Below are positions 58,125 through 64,000 of a stretch of 64,000 bases of DNA, piece by piece. The number at the start of each line of letters is the position of its first letter. The stretch's first letter is position 1. The translations under genes were made by a program, and so were the position numbers. Location: contig NZ_GG770554.1 in NCBI RefSeq assembly GCF_000164135.1, positions 169,957-233,956 of the forward strand. The letters are read 5' to 3'. The notes below the pieces were generated by a model. That model was given only the letters and a program-made list of their open reading frames with translations. It was not told the origin of the DNA and did no database searches. The DNA is from Mycobacterium parascrofulaceum ATCC BAA-614 (GTDB lineage: Bacteria; Actinomycetota; Actinomycetes; Mycobacteriales; Mycobacteriaceae).

Positions 58125-58139
58125 GAGAATGAAATTATC
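58125..58139. promoter_or_regulatory. Operator variant, GAGAAT-GAA-ATTATC
   Basis: 11 of 12 arm bases match, 30 bases upstream of the aldehyde dehydrogenase start. Good candidate for regulation of the ALDH/CoA-transferase unit. Confidence 0.62.
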
Positions 58140-58168
58140 GTGACCGTCACCACATTAGGGGGTACGGA

Positions 58169-59695
58169 ATGCCTGCCCAGGACACGGCAGAGCCCGCCGC
58201 TGGAGCCACAGCGACCATCGCGGATGCCGCGCCTGAGTCACACGCCGACCGCCGGCTGTTGATCGGTGGCCGCCTGGTCACCGCCGACAAGACTTTTCCG
58301 TCGATTAATCCCGCCACCGGTGCGGTCATCGGGCACGCTCCGGACGCCGGTGCCGGCGAGGCCCAAGCGGCGATCGCGGCGGCCCGGCATGCGTTCGACA
58401 CCACCCGTTGGTCCACCGACGTCGAGTTGCGGATCCGCTGCCTCGACCAGCTGCACCGGGTGCTGGTCGAGCACGCCGACGAGTTGCGCGAGCTCACCAT
58501 CGCCGAGGTCGGCGCCACGCGGGCGCTGACCCAGGGCGCTCAGCTCGACGAGCCGATCGGCATCGTGCGCTTCTACGCGGACCTACTTCGCGGCTATGAG
58601 TTCTCCGACGACCTCGGCGAGAAAGAATCGCGGGGCATGCTCCACCACCGCTGGGTGGAGAAGGAAGCGGCCGGGGTGGTCGCGGCGATCATCGCCTACA
58701 ACTACCCGAACCAGTTGGCGCTGGCGAAGCTGGCCCCGGCGCTCGCCGCCGGGTGCACCGTCGTCCTCAAGGGCGCGCCGGACACACCGTTGGTCACACT
58801 GGCGCTCGGCGAGCTGATCGCCGCACACACCGACATACCGGCCGGCGTGGTCAACGTGCTGAGCTCGTCGGGTCCCGAGGCGGGTGAGGCGTTGACCACC
58901 AGTCCCGACGTCGACGTCGTCACCTTCACAGGATCGACGGCGGTCGGGCGCAAGATCATGGCCGCGGCGAGCGAGACGGTCAAGCGCGTCTTCCTGGAAT
59001 TGGGCGGCAAGTCGGCGGCCATCATCCTCGACGACGCCGACTTCACGAGCGCGGCCATGTTCGCGGCGTTCAGCATGGTGACCCACGCGGGGCAGGGGTG
59101 CGCGCTGACGTCGCGGCTGCTGGTGCCCCGGTCGCACCACGACGAGATCGTCGACTTGATCGCGCAGAACTTCGCCAAGGTGCGCCATGGTGACCCGGCC
59201 GATCCGAAAACCTTCATGGGGCCGTTGATCAACGAACGCCAGCGGGACAAGGTCGACGGCATGGTCCAGCGGGCGGTGGCCGCCGGCGCGACCCTGGTCA
59301 CCGGCGGCAAGCGGTTGGATCCCGGCTACTTCTATGCACCGACGCTGCTCACCGACGTCGATCCCGACAGCGAGATCGCGCAGGAGGAGATCTTCGGGCC
59401 GGTGCTGGTCGTGATCGCATTCGACGATGACGACGACGCAGTGCGCATCGCCAACAACTCGATCTACGGGCTGGCGGGCGCCGTCTTCGGCGGCGACCAG
59501 GACCGGGCGCTCGCCGTGGCGCGCCGGATCCGGGCCGGTTCCTTCTCCATCAACGGCGGCAACTACTTCGGCGCGGACAGCCCGTTCGGGGGCTTCAAGC
59601 AGTCGGGGGTGGGTCGCGAGATGGGGGTTGCCGGGCTGGAGGAGCTCTTGGAGAGCAAGACGTTTGCGGTGCCGGCCGCGGGGGCCCGGGCATGA
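58169..59695 (+). CDS. Aldehyde dehydrogenase
   Basis: 508 aa. Catalytic machinery intact: the substrate/oxyanion Asn in 'IAYNYPNQLALAKLAPALAAGCTVVLKGAP' near residue 175, nucleotide loop 'FTGSTAVGRKI' near 255, general-base Glu in 'LELGGKSA' near 277, and nucleophile Cys in 'AGQGCALTSRLL' near 311. C-terminal 'FGGFKQSGVGREMGVAGLEELLESKTF' is typical. NAD(P)-dependent oxidation of an aldehyde, probably from P450/SDR action, to the acid. The CoA-transferase overlaps its end by 4 bases and should take the acid to its CoA ester. Confidence 0.9.
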   Translation: MPAQDTAEPAAGATATIADAAPESHADRRLLIGGRLVTADKTFPSINPATGAVIGHAPDAGAGEAQAAIAAARHAFDTTRWSTDVELRIRCLDQLHRVLVEHADELRELTIAEVGATRALTQGAQLDEPIGIVRFYADLLRGYEFSDDLGEKESRGMLHHRWVEKEAAGVVAAIIAYNYPNQLALAKLAPALAAGCTVVLKGAPDTPLVTLALGELIAAHTDIPAGVVNVLSSSGPEAGEALTTSPDVDVVTFTGSTAVGRKIMAAASETVKRVFLELGGKSAAIILDDADFTSAAMFAAFSMVTHAGQGCALTSRLLVPRSHHDEIVDLIAQNFAKVRHGDPADPKTFMGPLINERQRDKVDGMVQRAVAAGATLVTGGKRLDPGYFYAPTLLTDVDPDSEIAQEEIFGPVLVVIAFDDDDDAVRIANNSIYGLAGAVFGGDQDRALAVARRIRAGSFSINGGNYFGADSPFGGFKQSGVGREMGVAGLEELLESKTFAVPAAGARA

Positions 59696-60897
59696 GGCCG
59701 CTGGAGGGGATCCGCGTCCTGGAAGTGGCCATGTACGGCTTCGTCCCTTCGGCCGGCGCCGTGCTCGCCGAGTGGGGCGCGGACGTGGTCAAGGTCGAGC
59801 ACGCGGTGACGGGCGACCCCCAGCGCGGACTGCGCCAGACCGGCATGCTGCGCGTCGAGGGCGACCCGAACCCCAACATCGAGCACGCCAACCGGGGCAA
59901 GCGCAGCATCGGCCTGGACATGTCGGTGCCCGAGGGCAAGGAGGTGCTCTACGAGCTTGCCCGCCGCTCCGACGTCTTCCTGACCAGTTTTCTTCCCGCT
60001 CACCGGAAGAAGTTCGGCATCGACATCGAGGACATTCGTACGGTCAACCCGAAGATCGTCTACGCCCGCGGGAGCGCGCTCGGTCCGCGCGGCCCCGAGT
60101 CAGACAAGGGCGGCTACGACATGACCGCCTTCTGGTGCAGGGCCGGAACCGCCGCGACAATCACCCCGGCGGGGATGCCCGGCATGATCGCGCCCCCCGG
60201 CCCGGCCTACGGCGACACCATCTCCGGCACCAACCTCGCCGGCGGCATCGCGGCCGCGCTGCTCAAGCGGGAGCGCACCGGCGAAGCGTCCATCGTGGAC
60301 GTGTCGCTGCTGGGCAGCGGCCTGTGGTCGATGGGACACACGGTCGCGCTGACGAAGCACCTGGGGCAGCGGATGGAAGCGCCTCCGCCGGGCGTGCACG
60401 GCGCCCCGAACAACCCATTGGTGGGCCTCTACACCACGTCCGACGAACGCTACATCTCGTTCGTGATGATGCAGCCCACCAAGTTCTGGGCCGACGTATG
60501 CCGGCATGTCGACCTGCCGGAGCTCGCCGACGATCCGCGCTTCGCCACGGTGGAAAACATCGCCGCCAATACGGCGGACGCGGTGGAAATCCTCACCAAG
60601 GCCATCGGCACCCGCACCCTTGCCGAGTGGAGCGAACGCTTTGTCACGCTTGCCGGTCCGTGGGCGCCCGTGCAGGACACCTTGCAGGCGGTCGACGACG
60701 CGCAGATCCGGGCGAACGACTACCTTGTTCATGCAGGCGAACTCGACCTGGTGGCCAACCCGGTACAGTTCGACGTCGCAGCGCCACAGACCGGGCCGGC
60801 CCCAGCATTCGCCGAGCAGACCGACGAGATTCTGATGGAGCTCGGGCTCGATTGGGACCGCATCATCGAACTCAAGACGGCCGGCGCCGTCACTTGA
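59692..60897 (+). CDS. CaiB/BaiF family III CoA-transferase
   Basis: 401 aa, starting in the ALDH stop (ATGA). 'LEGIRVLEVAMYGFVPSAGAVLAEWGADVVKVEH' at the start, 'NRGKRSIGLDMSVPEGKEVLYELARRSDVFLTSF' near 67-100, and 'GPAYGDTISGTNLAGGIAAALLKRERTG' near 175, with the Asp in 'YGDTISG' at the place of the family nucleophile. Single-domain, standard length, unlike the double protein at 1240. Transfers CoA to the acid produced by the ALDH, feeding beta-oxidation. Confidence 0.88.
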   Translation: MRPLEGIRVLEVAMYGFVPSAGAVLAEWGADVVKVEHAVTGDPQRGLRQTGMLRVEGDPNPNIEHANRGKRSIGLDMSVPEGKEVLYELARRSDVFLTSFLPAHRKKFGIDIEDIRTVNPKIVYARGSALGPRGPESDKGGYDMTAFWCRAGTAATITPAGMPGMIAPPGPAYGDTISGTNLAGGIAAALLKRERTGEASIVDVSLLGSGLWSMGHTVALTKHLGQRMEAPPPGVHGAPNNPLVGLYTTSDERYISFVMMQPTKFWADVCRHVDLPELADDPRFATVENIAANTADAVEILTKAIGTRTLAEWSERFVTLAGPWAPVQDTLQAVDDAQIRANDYLVHAGELDLVANPVQFDVAAPQTGPAPAFAEQTDEILMELGLDWDRIIELKTAGAVT

Positions 60898-61271
60898 GTG
60901 CTATAGGGACGGAGCTGTGTGAAATGCCTGAGCCGCGCGCCGCTTGTCCTCCGATGGGCTGCCGGATAACGGTTTCGAGTTTTCGGTTCCACCGGGACGC
61001 GGCATGAGTCATAATCGCCGGACGCTTCGAGACGTGGGGCCCCTCGCTTCGAAGGTCCAACTCACGCGACAGGACGGAGGCGGGGCGTGAGGATCGTAGA
61101 GGTTGTCACGCCAGAGGTAGAGGCCGGAATGTGGCTGTCCGCTACGCATTTCGCGATCGAAGGCGTGAGTTCGTGGCGGTCGGATCGACCGACCTTCCAG
61201 CAGCCGGCGCAACGGAAAAGATTGAAGAATGAGACTGTCGGTCTGAAAAATGCTGGAAGGAGCTGAGATCG
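60898..61271. other. 374-base intergenic region before the mce operon
   Basis: No convincing gene on either strand; the short frames there lack ribosome sites and family motifs. Bases become AT-richer from about 61180, near the yrbEA start, which follows GGAAGGAG and a 10-base gap. None of the palindromes noted elsewhere occurs here, so the mce operon appears separately regulated. Confidence 0.5.
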
Positions 61272-62090
61272 ATGGCGATTAGGCGAGCCGGCCCGGAGCG
61301 ATGGACGGGGGGCATCTCGTTGGGACGCGGCTCCAAACCGATGGAGGCGGTCGGCGGCCTATTTGCGATGTCGGCCGACGCGATCAAATTCGTCTTTCGC
61401 CGACCCTTTCAATGGCGCGAGTTCTTGGAGCAGTCGTGGTTCGTTGCGCGCGTTGCGATCGCACCGACGCTACTGGTTGCCATTCCGTTCACCGTGTTGG
61501 TCAGCTTCACCCTCAACATTCTGTTGCGGGAACTGGGTGCCGCGGATCTGTCCGGCGCCGGCGCCGCCTTTGGTGCGGTCACCCAAGTTGGTCCACTGGT
61601 AACGGTGTTGATCGTGGCGGGGGCGGGTTCCACGGCGATGTGTGCCGACTTGGGTTCGCGAACGATCCGGGAAGAGATCGATGCGATGGAGGTGCTGGGA
61701 ATCAACCCGGTGCAACGACTGGTGACGCCTCGTATGCTCGCGGCTGGGCTGGTGGCCCTGCTGCTCAACAGCCTGGTCGTCATCATCGGGATTGTGGGCG
61801 GCTACGTTTTTTCGGTGTTCGTTCAAGACGTCAACCCGGGGGCGTTCGCCGCTGGCATCACCCTGCTAACCGGTGTTCCCGAGGTAATCATTTCTTGCGT
61901 CAAGGCAGCGCTTTTCGGCCTGATCGCCGGCTTGGTCGCGTGCTATCGCGGGCTGACGATCACAGGCGGCGGCGCCAAGGCCGTCGGCAACGCTGTCAAT
62001 GAGACGGTCGTGTACGCGTTCATGTCGTTGTTCGTCGTGAACGTGGTCGTCACCGCGATCGGCATCCGAATGTCAGCCAAGGGTCACTGA
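61272..62090 (+). CDS. yrbEA: MlaE-family ABC transporter permease, YrbE A type
   Basis: 272 aa, ATG 61272 with GGAAGGAG 10 bases upstream. Permease of an Mce lipid importer: 'GGLFAMSADAIKFVFRRPFQWREFLEQSWFVARVAIAPTLLVAIPFTVLVSFTLN' with several membrane helices, and the MlaE hallmark 'MCADLGSRTIREEIDAMEVLGINPVQRLVTPRMLA' near residue 140, forming the coupling helix for the ATPase. Five or so hydrophobic segments. Followed 19 bases later by the B permease. Which mce operon number it belongs to cannot be told from this stretch. Confidence 0.92.
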   Translation: MAIRRAGPERWTGGISLGRGSKPMEAVGGLFAMSADAIKFVFRRPFQWREFLEQSWFVARVAIAPTLLVAIPFTVLVSFTLNILLRELGAADLSGAGAAFGAVTQVGPLVTVLIVAGAGSTAMCADLGSRTIREEIDAMEVLGINPVQRLVTPRMLAAGLVALLLNSLVVIIGIVGGYVFSVFVQDVNPGAFAAGITLLTGVPEVIISCVKAALFGLIAGLVACYRGLTITGGGAKAVGNAVNETVVYAFMSLFVVNVVVTAIGIRMSAKGH

Positions 62091-62109
62091 GGAGGTGGAG
62101 ACGCACGCC

Positions 62110-62958
62110 ATGATGACGTTACGAGCCGCTTATCCGCGCCTGACGCGGCAAATCGAAAAGCCGGTCGGCACTCTCGGCCGCATCGGCGACCACACCCTCT
62201 TCTACGGCAAGGCGCTTGCCGGGGTCCCTTTCGCGGTGCGCCACTACCGGCGAGAGGTCATCCGCCTCATCGCCGAAATCAGCATGGGCGCGGGAACTTT
62301 GGCCATGATCGGCGGCACGCTAGTGATCGTCGGCTTCTTGACGCTGGCGGCGGGCGGCACGCTGGCAGTACAGGGTTACAGCTCGCTGGGCAATATCGGC
62401 ATCGAGGCGCTGACCGGTTTCCTGGCCGCCTTCATCAACGTTCGAATCGCAGCGCCAATCGTCGCCGGAATCGGTCTGGCGGCGACCTTCGGTGCCGGTG
62501 TGACCGCGCAGCTCGGCGCGATGCGGATCAACGAAGAAATCGACGCGTTGGAATCCATGGCGATCCGGCCTATTTCGTATCTGGTCAGCACCAGGATCGC
62601 GGCAGGGATGATGGCGATCACACCGCTGTATTCCATCGCCGTCATCCTGTCCTTCCTCGCCAGCCAGTTCACGACCGTCGTCCTCTTCGGCCAATCGGGC
62701 GGCCTGTACCAGCATTACTTCACGACCTTCCTCAACCCGATCGACTTGTTGTGGTCGTTCCTGCAGGCCGTCCTGATGGCGATCACAATCTTGCTGATCC
62801 ACACGTACTTCGGTTATTTTGCTTCGGGCGGTCCAGCCGGAGTCGGCGTCGCGACCGGGAACGCGGTACGGACGTCGCTGATCGTGGTCGTATCAGTAAC
62901 ACTGCTGGTGTCGCTGTCTATATACGGCTCCAACGGCAACTTCCACTTGTCCGGGTAG
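62110..62958 (+). CDS. yrbEB: MlaE-family ABC transporter permease, YrbE B type
   Basis: 282 aa from ATG 62110, with GGAGGTGGAG 9 bases upstream; GTG 62095 would add five residues but has no ribosome site. 'HYRREVIRLIAEISMGAGTLAMIGGTLVIVGFLTLAAGGTLAVQGYSSLGNIGIEALTGFLAAFINVRIAAPIVAGIGLAATFGAGVTAQLGAMRINEEIDALESMAIRPISYLVSTRIAAG' includes the coupling segment. Together with YrbE A it forms the membrane part of a Mce importer. The mceA gene starts 11 bases after its stop. Confidence 0.92.
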   Translation: MMTLRAAYPRLTRQIEKPVGTLGRIGDHTLFYGKALAGVPFAVRHYRREVIRLIAEISMGAGTLAMIGGTLVIVGFLTLAAGGTLAVQGYSSLGNIGIEALTGFLAAFINVRIAAPIVAGIGLAATFGAGVTAQLGAMRINEEIDALESMAIRPISYLVSTRIAAGMMAITPLYSIAVILSFLASQFTTVVLFGQSGGLYQHYFTTFLNPIDLLWSFLQAVLMAITILLIHTYFGYFASGGPAGVGVATGNAVRTSLIVVVSVTLLVSLSIYGSNGNFHLSG

Positions 62959-62969
62959 GAGGATGTGAC

Positions 62970-64000
62970 TTGACGGAGCGTCCCGGGCCCGGCCCTACTC
63001 ACCGCTCTGACACCAGCAGCAGCGCGAGATCAGTCGCGGCGCCGCCCCGCCGCCACTCGGGGGCGGTGTCTTACACGCGCCCCTTGGCGGGTTTGGCCAC
63101 CATCGCCTTCGTCGGCCTGATCGTTGCCATCGCAATAGGCCTTTTTCAAGGCGACTTCACCAAAACCGTGCCGGTGACTGTGGTGTCGCCGCGGGCCGGC
63201 TTGGTGATGAACCCGGACGCGAAAGTAAAGATGCGCGGAGTGGAGGTGGGAAAGGTCGCTTCGACCGACGTGCGGCCTAATGGTCAAGCCGTTCTGCACC
63301 TCGCGATGCAACCGTCGCAAATGCATTTGATTCCGGCCAATGTGCTCGTCGACATCGCATCTACGACGGTTTTCGGCGCCAAGTTCGTCGAGCTGGTACC
63401 GCCCGCCGAACCCTCTCCGCGACCTCTGCGCTCCGGTCAGGTACTCGAGGCCGAACATGTGACGGTGGAAATCAACTCGGTTTTCGAGGAGCTGACATCG
63501 GTATTGTCAAGGATCGATCCCGCCAAACTCAACGAGACGCTGGGCGCGATCGCATCGGCGGTCAACGGTCGCGGCCAGAAGATCGGGCAGATGCTGTCCG
63601 ACCTGGATGACTTTCTGGCCACCCAGGATCCGAGCCTCCCGGCGTTACGCCACGATCTCGCGGTATTACCTGAGGTGGCCAACGCCTATGCCGACGCGGC
63701 ACCCGATCTAGTCAGGACGGCCCAGAATGCGACCCGGATCAGTCAGACGATCGTGGACGAGCGACGAAACTTGGATGCACTTCTGATCAGCACAATCGGT
63801 CTGGCCGATATCGGCAACGAGGTGGTGGGTGGCAACCGGCAGGCATTGACCGATGCTCTGCACGTGGCGGTGCCGACCACCGATCTGCTCAACGAATACC
63901 ACCAAGCCCTGTGGTGCGGCCTGGGTGGGATGGCCGGAAATTTGCATGGCCCGGCGGCGCCGGACCCCGGTGCGACCGTAGATGTCGGTCTCGAGTTCGG
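62970..64000 (+). CDS. mceA: Mce family protein, MceA type (cut by window end)
   Basis: From TTG 62970, with AGGAGG 7 bases upstream, at least 343 codons run open to the end. N-terminal basic/Ser-rich segment, TM helix 'LAGLATIAFVGLIVAIAIGLF' near residue 40-60, then the MlaD/Mce domain ('FTKTVPVTVVSPRAGLVMNPDAKVKMRGVEVGKV', 'VLVDIASTTVFGAKFVELVPP', 'LRSGQVLEAEHVTVEINSVFEELTSVLSRIDPAKLNETLGAIASAV'). It should be an envelope substrate-binding subunit of a lipid or steroid importer. It has no lipobox; the membrane helix anchors it. Further mce genes are expected beyond the window. Confidence 0.92.
   Translation, partial: MTERPGPGPTHRSDTSSSARSVAAPPRRHSGAVSYTRPLAGLATIAFVGLIVAIAIGLFQGDFTKTVPVTVVSPRAGLVMNPDAKVKMRGVEVGKVASTDVRPNGQAVLHLAMQPSQMHLIPANVLVDIASTTVFGAKFVELVPPAEPSPRPLRSGQVLEAEHVTVEINSVFEELTSVLSRIDPAKLNETLGAIASAVNGRGQKIGQMLSDLDDFLATQDPSLPALRHDLAVLPEVANAYADAAPDLVRTAQNATRISQTIVDERRNLDALLISTIGLADIGNEVVGGNRQALTDALHVAVPTTDLLNEYHQALWCGLGGMAGNLHGPAAPDPGATVDVGLEF

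Noticed and set aside
61009-61387. Short minus-strand frames before yrbEA
   Set aside because: No ribosome site or motif, and they overlap the yrbEA start region; not supported.
1-64000. CRISPR arrays, tRNA or rRNA genes, and KstR-type TnnAACnnGTTnnA sites
   Set aside because: No direct-repeat array or cloverleaf-like gene was noticed, and the recurring promoter palindromes differ clearly from the KstR consensus.

Overview
The window reads as chromosomal DNA of a GC-rich Mycobacterium, probably a non-tuberculous species. The evidence is a yrbE/mce operon, LLM-type (F420-like) oxidoreductases, a mycofactocin-coupled SDR, many P450 and ferredoxin pairs, paired FadE-type acyl-CoA dehydrogenases and frequent GTG/TTG starts. 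It holds about 70 genes, almost all of them lipid, steroid or terpenoid catabolism. There are no rRNA, tRNA or CRISPR features. Functions come from family motifs; no substrate can be read from the sequence.

Layout. 1-5.3 kb: end of an M24 peptidase, enoyl-CoA hydratase, a double-length CoA-transferase and SDRs. 5.3-20.8 kb: mycofactocin-type SDR, a TetR regulator, acyl-CoA dehydrogenases, a seven-gene minus-strand operon (14528 down to 8812: CMD-like protein, Rieske oxygenase, small protein, amidohydrolase, SnoaL-like protein, two acyl-CoA dehydrogenases), a plus-strand beta-oxidation operon (amidohydrolase, acyl-CoA dehydrogenase, hydratase, thiolase) and a second TetR. 20.9-22.6 kb: P450, ferredoxin and DUF1330. 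22.7-35.2 kb: a compact catabolic island with three P450s, two LLM oxidoreductases, four SDRs, a nitroreductase, VOC and SnoaL-like proteins and its own TetR. 35.2-53.7 kb: P450/ferredoxin, beta-hydroxyacid dehydrogenases, a DUF35-thiolase fusion, a NuoF-like flavoprotein with ferredoxin, a Rieske ferredoxin, paired amidohydrolases and a second acyl-CoA dehydrogenase pair. 53.7-55.0 kb: a decayed Mce-associated membrane protein gene split by an IS630-type remnant. 55.0-60.9 kb: a second SDR-ferredoxin-P450 cassette, an aldehyde dehydrogenase and a CoA-transferase. 61.3-64 kb: the start of an mce operon (yrbEA, yrbEB, mceA cut by the window end).

The main result is regulatory. Two unrelated palindromes mark the promoters. 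GAGAATNNNATTCTC and near matches (10 sites) lie upstream of most catabolic operons outside the island, one of them next to the TetR gene at 6397-7113. A different palindrome, CTRTACGNNCGTAYAG (7 sites), occurs in every promoter gap of the 24.1-35.2 kb island and flanks the TetR gene at 25472-26113. The window therefore looks like two separately controlled oxidative degradation modules placed side by side, next to a lipid/steroid-type Mce importer. I infer a flow from P450, Rieske or LLM oxygenation, through SDR/ALDH oxidation and CoA transfer, to acyl-CoA dehydrogenation, hydration and thiolysis or retro-aldol cleavage.
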